Shown: piece by piece, positions 14,501-20,795 of the stretch
Position numbering within the stretch: position 1 is the stretch's first letter
Layout of the letters: each line of letters starts with the position of its first letter
Assembly: GCA_031835245.1 (NCBI GenBank)
Contig: JAVKOQ010000005.1
Span: forward strand, 248,001-312,000
DNA: 64,000 nt
Reading direction: 5' to 3'
Source of the DNA: Balamuthia mandrillaris
Lineage: Eukaryota > Discosea > Longamoebia > Balamuthiidae
Position numbers and translations under genes: made by a program
Notes under the pieces: generated by a model
Told to the model about the DNA's origin: nothing
The model's database searches: none
What the model saw: only the letters and a program-made list of their open reading frames with translations

Positions 14501-15460
14501 GGAAGAACAGAGCGACTGTTGGCTTGCTCCCTGCAATACTGAGGCTGTTACCAGCCGCTCCAGAGAGGTAGAGAGGGAAGTAGGGCATTCAGCAGGACCG
14601 TTACAAGAGGTCCTTGATTGCAACAAAGCGCCTTGTTGGGAGGGACCCTCCCACAAAAGGTCGCCACCCGTTATTCTGATGGAAGTAGAAGGCAGTGAGA
14701 CAGAATCCAAGAAAGCTCCGCGGATGGAAGAAGAGCGTAGAGAGGAAGGAGTGGCGGAGAATTGGGAGAGACGAAGATTTGGGCGAGCGGCAAGGGAAAG
14801 AGTGGCCATTGTGAGGTTCCGCAAAGACGGTTTCACACTAGGTGTGGGTCTATAGAGAAAGGCAGCAGGCATACCGTCCAGCAGGTCTCCATCCACGATG
14901 AGAAGGGAAGCGGCAGAGGGATTGCTGCTGCTGAGATCCGTTTGCAAATCACCTCTCCAAACGAGGGGAAAGCTCGACATTGCCGAAACTGGGAAACTCC
15001 CTCCTACCTTGCTGAGGGTCCCCAATACAATGCTCGAAAATGGAGTGGTAGTGCCAGAGCTTGCTGGAAGCGTTCCATTCACCGTCAAACGAAAGGTAAC
15101 ACTGATGTTCAAGCTTAGAACTTGCTGTTGAACATCCTCGACATGGACGGTAACCGTCCTTCTCAGCTTTCCACCGCTGCCAGACAAGGTGCCATCCGCC
15201 AGACGGTTTGGTTGCAAAGCGTCGTTTGCAATGTCCACCCAACCCGAGTCGTAGGAAAAGGACCGGCCGCTGTTGGAGACACAGTTACTTTGAACCCATG
15301 AAAAGTCGGCTAAAGCGGTTCCCGTGAAGCCGTCTATCCAAGGTACTCTTGCTGTTTGCACCGAAAACAAAAGAAAAAAAAACAAGAAAAGAGAAAGCCG
15401 GTGATAAGAAAAAGATCTAGTAGTGGTGTACGCAAAAATAGAACCAATCGAAGAGGACAA
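2576..15460 (-). CDS. Giant intronless secreted/multipass membrane protein, 4294 aa
   Basis: One open frame of 12.9 kb with no intron, unlike most neighbours. The N-terminus has a basic stretch and a hydrophobic core (LFLFFFLLFSVQTA), so a signal peptide is likely. About 3900 residues follow that look extracellular: beta-rich, Ser/Thr-rich, Cys-poor, with very many N-x-S/T sites. One canonical EF-hand loop, DIDGNGWVTFNE, lies near residue 2400. RTX-like Gly/Asp stretches (GTGDDLF, LIGGGGID) lie near residue 2770. From about residue 3940 there are roughly eight hydrophobic segments, then an acidic tail with YTQL and YEL. This suggests a large adhesin or surface receptor. I recognise no family. 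The ectodomain resembles giant bacterial surface proteins in style only; function is unknown. Confidence 0.85.
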   Translation of the reverse strand: MSSSIGSIFAYTTTRSFSYHRLSLFLFFFLLFSVQTARVPWIDGFTGTALADFSWVQSNCVSNSGRSFSYDSGWVDIANDALQPNRLADGTLSGSGGKLRRTVTVHVEDVQQQVLSLNISVTFRLTVNGTLPASSGTTTPFSSIVLGTLSKVGGSFPVSAMSSFPLVWRGDLQTDLSSSNPSAASLLIVDGDLLDGMPAAFLYRPTPSVKPSLRNLTMATLSLAARPNLRLSQFSATPSSLRSSSIRGAFLDSVSLPSTSIRITGGDLLWEGPSQQGALLQSRTSCNGPAECPTSLSTSLERLVTASVLQGASQQSLCSSLFLLPDTLSSYLTLDIFATEERITARGMGAHTHALFRCDNSSVFLGIYLTAIAPLTTTAAADAVSGWPTLALFSDDTATANLLRTIPVLTSGIIAGGDLPVSSSPPPAPGRLPAKTSAQVAKGGEREGSSKGNVQMYSVLPYNLFSSVHAGILIPVLPLDSLPAGELAFIGKLFEQIRSLLTTPVAVVNQAVKNLFPTDSTGLQPFLTTYHSQTQAPSLQDFLRWFGERRGLSPITSRDGNTTSLVIQTPNIKGSLTVGGDDLAVQNANSAIQELARQVRQRYPAIDPRFQAPAIDSSLSVLQASQVSGYLTTSVSISGDKVILSTPLVFSAVVSMQAQWPAVGNPMFTCANIVYDHTTRLARIQACVSSALHGIIPGTLIGLTETGELAIDVPYQPSSYVAGLNAAAHNIEVQRWASDVLYPLSYNFGIMAGQNNSFAAVITVLANALSTLSQPMSGWKLANSLCDLIRAEAASDPSLILFASVAPLNSALRVDILVHRQVTATLATERSTWKFMTDTRRLSLPMNIYTRLRFTVTPSGSGDLTEYSVHGGAKHVDWTIPFTFNMLSGTMAQASADLTLNLPSSSSLTLTMDVATDLGGMLKVQIQASDLTKRELPPQISVNAADGGSMVSSLSALTVLKEGILGSLPQAFGSALNVPLSPLAEPLSKVHGFEDLLKAKLPWLHALTAAERHQLVVSQPFCPSGPQGPLSMNVTINKGTMTICKADSLLTQSLDQLSNSLNVALQGCHLDPFLAAVVADRGGAACGTVALVPSVAGAVWDLEVTTEPVGNVSFIGRWTAGTVPAFATWEDLSWLLHGVFSGYDNIFAYRPPVYTTIQRDDVPQLVPPALRQVYPQQFVAIQQGIAADHRHETDFAITSRFNAMDNVISMDVSGGRLGGEVKASLSATMVTVLDVPPLGGRGNITVMTNFSSTGPFTINATMVPSTPGNTFSLMIGAQLRSPSAQPITMTVTHSIVLSPGKLLRDALLQEVLPQINETLRPMFTVSEMPGDPLLQSIPQVRFDLRYVSLPATQEGQEEVRWLVPLSLSIMNPLGHVPALQNATNVPARALLLSKNTSMGLSLDLEASLPQATGRYAVLAMNSSRISARSQLQVAIKGSAPYQLMGHLIAPRSKFFDYFNAAFNVNSSTSLQNLLLDFVKMDIPPPDVLLHNIGTWKLAALSDLTDFTQQLASWQVAFSGAQQSITAFQSLLNTNNSVCGWLTLAQDLSDILTTNELARQFLPMSQHTFAGLLDSGLLSLLKDVQSSVCNKKEPFTLALLCAVMKDVYRQDVCANALVDAHTLAVDLQVSLFNRSFEDRLRFDTSALFGPGFPFGIGAESDMNLQTGFDMRLRLLARFEDDGGVSLALDHEATRMSLAMGFAMDGNIKASFGPLSVTFSEAHGWLGYPANLTARLSPSGSLALSLTGTAGLDAFIALGSGSHDKCGLLINISSIYDFITGRQFPDIIQQGCEGGFLEMLERALLQNTLFDYFSELIFMQDWESEIQAFLSRLLGRGGILVKLGLPLVDKLVEDLITAAIGDLVGPELTKNFVVAITNMTNDMLTKYDFSFDPTYIESLVLEAFTKVLCQELSGVLRGPCPAVPDVHADEYKWLLPFGSTVRKPIQNMDFGLGDHGFASLELLCEAELILSWNFTVELVFNYTHGVRLRFPEDPVFSGALSMSVADGCRLSGDIGYVGLDLRLVTTGSNATKLEGRFAVDSQFNPDFWMDVRLFGAAEIGLGGELAERIAHTPDALDALPHWQASLGLSWKWKLHDNLTPPQFYISDIHFCVGRLLINVVRVTTEQTIGKLLDPLDPVLGPDGILLRPIPGLSHVFGNDINLIQVLFFFCQVGDECHYQGVLEMLETFVDVYRKLELIVDLTKVISKDQCNVVQAVQDFYLDFTKETVEPKFTGPLPPPGLQFHGKDAAAKKEVSSFYTSITTSGKFGVRLYMFDNVAKNLVSAMMGIDFPLAGVTLPDLEFGMGLSWSIPIWPWPEVELGLAVSASLRVSFGEVALMYSGLADAFKSGSPAMVVHALALPARNNDGSERWPLQARVSVTGSVSIGIFIFEGQAFLTLTLTGQVRFVDIDGNGWVTFNEIAYLVKLNGWWGALDKRVTLGARFGLAIRACIELIFDEICWDIVKLSWGHEWPIINQPATYPAISDPYAKVNLDLVGFRSHAPATLMLPASSSSMAEETYISSRRHQKGRAIAPLSLAEQDGVLFYLFETPAGGLSVDYAPSGVSFNSGFAHMSRGKLTASAITYKGNPGTAPFTWVVGNVVHQQVNLPPYDNARLRLIVSEFRDSTTIKVSPTLVAPESVPGVSITRCGFLHLTSPAAGVTYALSGVPAPSLLESLANNNVTLDSALKLYDRRPINVTGESDTLAISVEAAHYTISTHLVQATTDTQQLQLYLPPSYQWVRVAGNREQPTTYLIQENPPGTTLRALAGTGDDLFVVPSVTAIQGNTQLIGGGGIDTANFTLITQQQLHMKATASPYSLVMWNGSPNDVHTIRHTSVENRNYHIIGAADTHSSFSLVAPVREDSIHVYSIGAPGGSIYQQITGCDGKSDVRIFLQNGSNHEVEIGQNNKISSLECTMWIYGSSNRGQNDTIHIRAASENRPLRFDIQENALLAFDTINEKQYFHLLFDEIERVTIQFGQNGTELNVIRGTLGTEYLFNFTLPSNLTASENITLPINNVRVVSSNSPILLMGTINQLALGQVQSALSSTHPLRDIVAPIALAQPQPGQSKVTTTPVKVILNSGMGPQAPPQHYYLDQSCLASQLKNGSIAPLSYNQSSWMCTLMQAVGFPADPGDEPCRACPLVYSGFMNLTIETGWADDTFVGRQVHSALVNVNLGPGGDVVTWQNVSSLARGVDAHAFFDLGVGNDSLALVMPCRAVVARLGDDRASDDVTVWYTDSQLPQPSIQGSIIGPLDPLYASSVLTLEQLKVQDLPFVRRRSQLQQASNDYGVVSLAAAPGFFSQGKHTPTTTLFSLVREQVVIINVTVPGQVDKYEPASYTTYKIVGIAPEAVVVIDGQGRSEPPLQPARNWTVEVNLPTPLDHAAYVNVWSLRGTGAILAVNVDGPDNSILYNMLVEKMELPEMGRVTLGGLLVQASAIDHLSLSTQQPINITVKGTPADADLRVSTPATPPSFLRLERMLNNSLAINTTTIVSPSVVEANVSVVAVGLGGHTLLNYTFSDIQYFNGCLRQVGSLVNSTASAQTEPVSWWLGEQLQQLGIDPQAVQANCTFYSRHSGELNVSTPQTEVTGLGKQRALYRLVLLFPNVTAEIKDSGSEPWSHTLLHGNLMTVEDDLEVLLSHGGSCLVNSTNLFVGGNKDSSVQIACGGATSSSSNFSSSFSSWNFGHWQEYNSTALRFHGPSCNGSVVSIASSRMMRLPYISFVDAAEYPSAIHFFPLVLPHNNSSLPTYNRTVVFGPTSLRGISSTSFNHSKKPILANQAWLEWLANTSLPLTVHLHDGFSSVYLSNTTSISPPPILAVHNTSEAMLLSQTRTSLRLLHAQVSIDPQHSAITPHGPLSFDQSTCLDPRIHCRDEAWVRMGITDVSWLQDRLPCSIDNEHKCEHYERLRVVSDGKHSLLCQDPSHYHQQHGFKLLISSNTTHWPSAPTDNTHSTFVIVFFFVIAATGYFAWWMYASSPVPLGWGCIVITASLQKAFASDDITASSALVSLLKGAQWSVSSLLSYCEPYGAAHLTILALFMFLVALFLNLLALQVLLARHLRDKFGWRLTQRAILAATIFLSPFVIGQTPAESSWSIALIFFSFLFLLLGGLGFLLFTWHYPPIKYEDAENRQHTAWLRSTSVLLTLGVTFFISVLGRPDAPIQPSVFVAFASICVIVEGVAQFLALWVLVRQRAATSGRIWTIVHATVTLTATLCGLVFLIWIRADAANVSVSLWYLWLLLPFISCLVYILPLPSFCACRKVEPSYTQLPTNGPEEEESEHVPRSAEHSHYELSEVEE

Positions 15461-15906
15461 GAAACGACACCTGTGAGGGAGTTAAGGCCTTGGCAGAGAG
15501 GAGGTAATGGGGCAGCCGTAACGCAGCATGCGCAGGCCGCCAACAACAACAATGCCGAAAGTAACGGCCGCGGTTGCAGGGATAAGGGAGCGCCTCTCAT
15601 GCTGGCCGTCTTCCGGCTGGAGATAGAGACTGGTAGTAGAAAAGGCACTAGGGCGGTGGTGGTGGTGGGTGCTGCTGGTCAAAGGTATTGCGCAAAGACG
15701 CCAAACTAAAATTTGTATTAAACTAAAAATTGCGCCTTTTGTTTTGTTGATTTCATTCCTGCAGCTGGCCACTCACTACAAACTTCCTGTGCCCTCATGA
15801 CACCCCCTAACCCTTAACCCTAACCCTTAACCCTAACCCTAACCCAAATCTTCAGAGCAAAACAAGAAAGAAAAGAAGAAATAAGTAAGAAGGAAGGGGG
15901 CGAAGC
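15461..15906. promoter_or_regulatory. Divergent upstream region of giant gene and DDX54
   Basis: The two starts (15460 minus, 15907 plus) are 447 bp apart, so both promoters must lie here or overlap the genes. The only clear element is the telomere-like array at 15804-15845. No convincing ORF is seen. Confidence 0.5.
15804..15845. repeat. Interstitial telomere-like array (CCCTAA/CCCTTAA)
   Basis: Six tandem units of CCCTAA or CCCTTAA end about 60 bp before the DDX54 ATG. The array is too short and internal to be a chromosome end. Telo-box elements of this sequence are known promoter motifs of ribosome-related genes in plants, so a promoter role is possible. Confidence 0.75.
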
Positions 15907-16452
15907 ATGGAGGAAGCAAGCGAACCGTGGGGAGGGGAGGTGGAGTTTTCTCCCGATGAAGATGAAGGACAGCACACAAAGGGTAAAAAAGCTCAGAAGA
16001 AAGCTAGAAAGCTGGCCGCTCAGATAGGGGGCTTCCAAAAGCTGGGCCTTAGCCAGGAGGTGCTCAAGGGAGTGTTGCGCAAGGGCTACCGTCTTCCCAC
16101 ACCCATTCAACGCAAAGCTATTCCTCTCATCTTGAGCGGGAATGATGTTGTGGGCATGGCACGAACTGGTAGCGGCAAGACAGCTGCCTTCGTTTTACCC
16201 CTTCTGCACAAGTTGCAGAGCCACTCAATGAACTATGGAGCTCGCGCCTTGATCCTCTCCCCCACGCGCGAGCTTGCCTACCAAACCATGCGGTTCCTCA
16301 AGGACCTTGGTCGCGGCACTGACCTCCGTGCCTGCCTCCTCGTTGGTGGAGACGACATGGAAGACCAGTTCGCCCAACTGACTCAAAACCCCGATGTGTT
16401 AGTACTGTCTCTTTTCTTCTTCTCTTTCCACTCTTCGCCTCTGCTTCTCTCG

Positions 16453-16501
<49 letters not shown>

Positions 16502-19148
16502 TAGCTCACTATCTCCAATCCACCAACCAGCCTAATAGCAACGCCGGGTCGGTTGTTGCACCACTTGGTGGAAGTAGGAATGAGCCTTAAAACAGTTGAG
16601 TATTTAGTATTTGATGAAGCAGACAGGTAGGTGTTTCTTTCTCTCACACTTGCTCAAACAATAATGGGAGGGGCGTGCATTGGGTGCGTTTTTTATTTGC
16701 TCTAACTTATGTTTTGAAAGATTGTTCGAACTGGGTTTTGCAGAGCAGCTCACACAAATCATGGAGAAGCTTTCTCCCACCAGACAGACCATGCTTTTCA
16801 GTGCCACGCTTCCAAGCAAACTTGTTGAGTTCACCAAAGCAGGTCTAACCAATCCAGTGCTGCTGCGCCTCGACACAGATACATCCATCAGCCCAAACTT
16901 AAAGATGGCATTCTTCACTGTTCGTCCTCAAGAAAAAACGCCTGCTCTCCTTTATCTCCTTAAAACCGTGGTACCACCACAGCAGCAAACTATAGTCTTT
17001 GTAGCCACCCGGTAAGCTCTTTACTTTTGTTTTGTCCCTCTTTTTATTCTTTCTGTTTTCCTTTTCTTTTTAGCTGCTTTTTCTTCTTCATCTTTCTGTT
17101 GTGATTCTCTGCACTCTGAGAGTAACATGTGAGATGGTGTGCCCCAATAGTCATCACTGCGAATACTTGCATGAACTATTGGAACGAGCAGATATTACCG
17201 TGACGATGATATACGGCGCGATGGATCAAACAGCCCGTAAAATCAATCTGCAGCGTTTCCGTCAAGCCAAAGCCATGGTGCTGCTTGTAACTGATGTGGC
17301 AGCAAGAGGCATTGATCTTCCTTTGTTGGACAATGTCATTAACTATGACTTTCCTGCACGAGCCAAGCTTTTTGTTCATCGTGTGGGAAGAGTAGCAAGA
17401 GCAGGCAGAAGTGGCACGGCCTACTCTTTGGTTGCCCCTGAGGAAGTGCCCTTCATGCTTGACCTCCATCTTTTCTTAGGCCGACCTGCGGTCAACAAGG
17501 TGCCCGCTGGCACCACCTATCACGACTCTCAGGTGTACTATGGCAATGTACCGTCCTACCTGCTCGAATCTCAGATTGACTTTACTCGCCAATGTCATTC
17601 CATCCACTCTGATCTGGTTTGTAAACACTTGTTCAGCCTTCCTGCTTTCCTTTGCTTTCCTAGATCAACTTCTGCTCACTATTTATATAGGAGAGTCTCC
17701 ATAAAGTTGTGCAGAATGCGTACAAACAATACGCCAAAACTCGTCCCACCCCATCCGCAGAATCTGTTAAGAGAGCCAAAGAATTGCCATGTGACAACTT
17801 GCACCCACTCTTTGGTATTCCATCTACTGCTGCTGGCCATATAGCCATCCCCTTTTTGTGTTCATGTTCGCAGTTAAGTTTTTGGCTTTAACCAACTGTT
17901 TGTATGATCATTTTAGCACAAGAAGTAAAATCGGCGGAGAGAGCAAGACTGGAGCTTCTGAACAGCCTTAAAAACTTTCGTCCTCCGCAGACCATATTGG
18001 AGATGGGAGATGGTGATGTGGGCAGCGCCAGTAGGAGAAACGCTAAGCACACCTCCAACAAGCTTCGTCACACGGATATCTCAGAAGCCTCTGTTATGAT
18101 GCGCGAAAAACGGTCCCGCCACGATGCCATCATTCAGAAAAAGCAGGAGCAAGTGAAACAATCCAGCAAGCAAGAGCAAACCTTTACAGAAGAACAACTA
18201 GATAGACACGATGCAGAGGTGGATGAGCAGGACGAAACACAAGACCTCAGCACAGACTCATCGGGCAATCCTGAAACAAAACAGAAGAAGAAGAATAAGA
18301 AGAAGAAGAATAAGCAAGGCCTAGGTGGGTGGCTGCCAATGTGTTGTCCCTCCTAATCTGCTACTCAGTGCTAACCAGTACGTCACAACTAGGAGTCAAG
18401 AGTAGCAAGCATACCCCTGCACAAAGCTTCAAGGATGAAGAATTTTTCATGAGCCCATTTCCACAGAACCAACATAAAGAAGACGCGTGCGTGTCTCTCC
18501 CTTTTGATTCTTTTTGCTGCGGCTGCTGCTGCTGCTTCTCCTTTTGCTTTCTCCGAACAACAGGTTCTCATTTTCTTACTATCATTGTTTGGGGTTAGGT
18601 TGAGCGTGAACGTGGGCAGCGAGATGGCAGAAGCCAGCCTGGATCTTCTGGCGGACGATAAACAAGATCTGATGAAACAGCGCAGCGCTATGCGTTGGGA
18701 CAGAAAGAAAAAGAAGTTTGTGCACGCGAGTGCGTTGGCCGAAAAATCCAAAAGCAAAAAGATTATGTTCAATGAAAGCGGAGCAGCCGTTGGCAAAAAC
18801 AACAAGCTCAACAAGTACAAGCAATGGATGGAAAAGACCAAAGCACGCATTCCCGTCGCCGGTGAGAGAGAGGGCACCTTCAACGCAGTCCAGACGGACG
18901 GCCCCCACCTCGGAAAGCGCTTTCGCCATAAGGCTACTTCTGCCTCCTCTTCCGCTGGCGCTTCTTCTGAGCTCAAAACGAAGGAGCAGATGCTGAAGGA
19001 GAGAAAACGCAAAGCCAAGATTAAAGAAAAGCAACAAGGCTCTCGCAAAAAGCGGCGCACCGGTGAAGGCCACTTTACTCCAAAGGCTCTTCGCGCGCAG
19101 CAGGCCCACAGCGCCAGAACCCGAAGCAAAGTAATGATTTACAAGTAG
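15907..19148 (+). CDS. DDX54: DEAD-box RNA helicase DDX54/Dbp10
   Basis: ATP-dependent RNA helicase of 60S ribosome biogenesis, expected in the nucleolus. Motifs in order: Q-motif region ([20 protein letters not shown]), walker [33 protein letters not shown] in VFDEADR, SAT in FSATLP, and motif [13 protein letters not shown]. The C-terminal DBP10CT domain is present (ending near [11 protein letters not shown]), followed by a Lys/Arg-rich tail. Exons are about 15907-16400, 16505-16627, 16721-17011, 17148-17618, 17691-17820, 17916-18325, 18395-18490 and 18601-19148. The first junction, inside the long CT tract, does not resolve to a clean GT-AG pair. The other junctions fit. The stop is TAG at 19146. 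Confidence 0.93.
16440..16500 (+). repeat. (CT)n tract in DDX54 intron 1
   Basis: About 50 bases of almost pure CT dinucleotides follow the first coding block. Pyrimidines are on the sense strand of the gene. Confidence 0.9.
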
Positions 19149-19282
19149 TAGGTGACCATCTCACAAAAAATCAAAGAGACAGAGAACATAAGAATAGAGA
19201 TAAAAGTGTTTTCTGAAAAAAAAAGTCTTTTGGACGAGATAAAGGGAGGATAAACTTTAAGAGCACAGACCCAGAAGCATGC

Positions 19283-20525
19283 TCACCAGAGGGACTCCCT
19301 CTTCTGTTTGTCAGCACGATCCTTCTTCTCAATTTCAGAGATGATACGTGTGAGCCTTCTGTACTCCTGCATCTTACGGGTGTGGGAGTTGTTGGGATAA
19401 GGCACAGTGGGAGCGAAGCCGGTAAACTCTTGCTCCTCTATCACCAAGAAGCCGTCTTTTCCGGTCTTGAAAACCACTCTGTTGCCACCATATTTTCTGA
19501 GCGTGCCTTCGGGATCTTTTGACATCTCCGCGTCTCGTCTTGCGCGCTCTTCATCGGAAAGATAATCCACTCCTTTCAAACGCTTCTTGATCTTTGGGGT
19601 TTTATCTTCTTTCTTAACGAGCATAGGTTCTTTTCCAATAGTGGCTTGTTCTTCGTGTGGGTGCTCATCCCCTACATAAATGCGGAGCCTCTCCAAGCGG
19701 GCGTACCGAGTTTTGTTTTTGGGTAGCTGTCAAAGCAAGCCATCAACAAATACCCCAATGGCCACACGGAGGGGAGAGGGAGAGGGAGAGGGAGAGGGAG
19801 AGGGAGAGGGAGAGGGAGAGGGAGAGGGAGAGGGAGAGGGAGAGGGAGGGAGGGAGAGGGAGAGGGAGAGGGAGGGAGAGGGAGAGGGAGAGGGAGAGGG
19901 AGGGAGGGAGAGGGAGAGGAGAGGGAGAGGGAGAGGGAGAGGGAGAGGGAGAGGGAGAGGGAGAGGGAGAGGGAGAGGGAGAGGGAGAGGGAGAGGGAGA
20001 GGGAGAGGGAGAGGGAGAGGGAGAGGGAGAGGGAGAGGGAGAGGGAGAGGGAGAGGGAGAGGGAGAGGGAGAGGGAGCAAAAGACACTGACCATCCCAGA
20101 AACAGCCTTAATCAAAATCTTATCGGGGTGTTTTCTGAGCATATGCTTGGCGGACACCTCTTTGAGTCCACCAGGGTAGCCAGTGTGCCAGCGGTACAAT
20201 TTTTGTTCCCATTTCTCACCAGTGAACTTAAGCTTTTCTACATTCTTGACCACAACGTAGTCCCCATTGTCCACTTGTTACGTACATTGCACACAATGTC
20301 GAGAGATGAAAAAAGGCGGAGGAGTGTTAGCATCAGAGCAATGACAGTATAAAGAAGAAGAGCAAGTCTACCGGTCGGAGAATAGATGGGCTTGTGTTTG
20401 CCTTGCAACAAGCGAGCGATCTGTTCAGCGAGTCGACCCACGCGGAAGCCCTCCGCATCAATGACGTGCCACATGGGGTTGCGCGAAAGCGGCTGACGCA
20501 GCATAGTGCTGAAAGGGGAGGCCAT
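19283..20525 (-). CDS. MRPL13: Mitochondrial-type large-subunit ribosomal protein uL13
   Basis: Bacterial/organellar L13 family protein of the mitochondrial large subunit. Three exons, 20372-20525, 20092-20273 and 19283-19726, splice in frame to 259 aa. Conserved blocks are [61 protein letters not shown] (across the second intron) and [13 protein letters not shown]. coli L13 is about 142 aa; here about 110 extra residues, charged and unfamiliar, follow the core. An upstream in-frame ATG at 20564 would add 13 residues. The gene is divergent to the branching enzyme and its second intron holds a 300-bp GGGAGA array. A mitochondrial location is inferred from the family, not from a clear presequence. 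Confidence 0.92.
19771..20077. repeat. (GGGAGA)n hexanucleotide array in the uL13m intron
   Basis: About 300 bp of GGGAGA units with a few GGGAGG variants fill most of the 365-bp intron. All long open frames over it are repeat artefacts. On the sense strand of the host gene the array reads TCTCCC. Confidence 0.97.
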
Positions 20526-20795
20526 ATTGACGGGAGTTTGCTCACAGAGAATAAGGGTAAACAAAAAAAAACCTACGGGGCACCGCCGGTGGTGGGTGGT
20601 GGCGGTGGCTAAACCCTATGGGCTTTCCTTCTTTCTTCTTTTGCTGCCGACAAGTCAGGTATTTTGTGTAGACATGCTCCCTGCAAACTTTGACCACAAA
20701 AGCTCCGCATTGCCAGCAGGCCTGCAGCCCAAGGGGAAGGACGAAACCGCCTCTACTCATCCAAGGAAGAAGAAGAAGAAGAAGAAGATACCACC
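20526..20795. promoter_or_regulatory. Divergent upstream region of uL13m and branching enzyme
   Basis: Only 270 bp separate the two start codons. No TATA-like element is obvious. The branching-enzyme ATG sits in a strong context, ACCACCATGG, after a GAA-rich 5' leader. Confidence 0.5.

Noticed and set aside
2691-15131. Many 60-150-codon plus-strand frames across the giant gene
   Set aside because: None shows a domain, and all lie opposite the continuous 4294-codon frame.
15804-15845. Chromosome end
   Set aside because: Only about 42 bp, and coding genes continue on both sides.
19657-20352. Long Glu/Gly-Arg and Ser-Leu frames on both strands
   Set aside because: They are translations of the GGGAGA array in an intron; open in all frames because the repeat has no stops.
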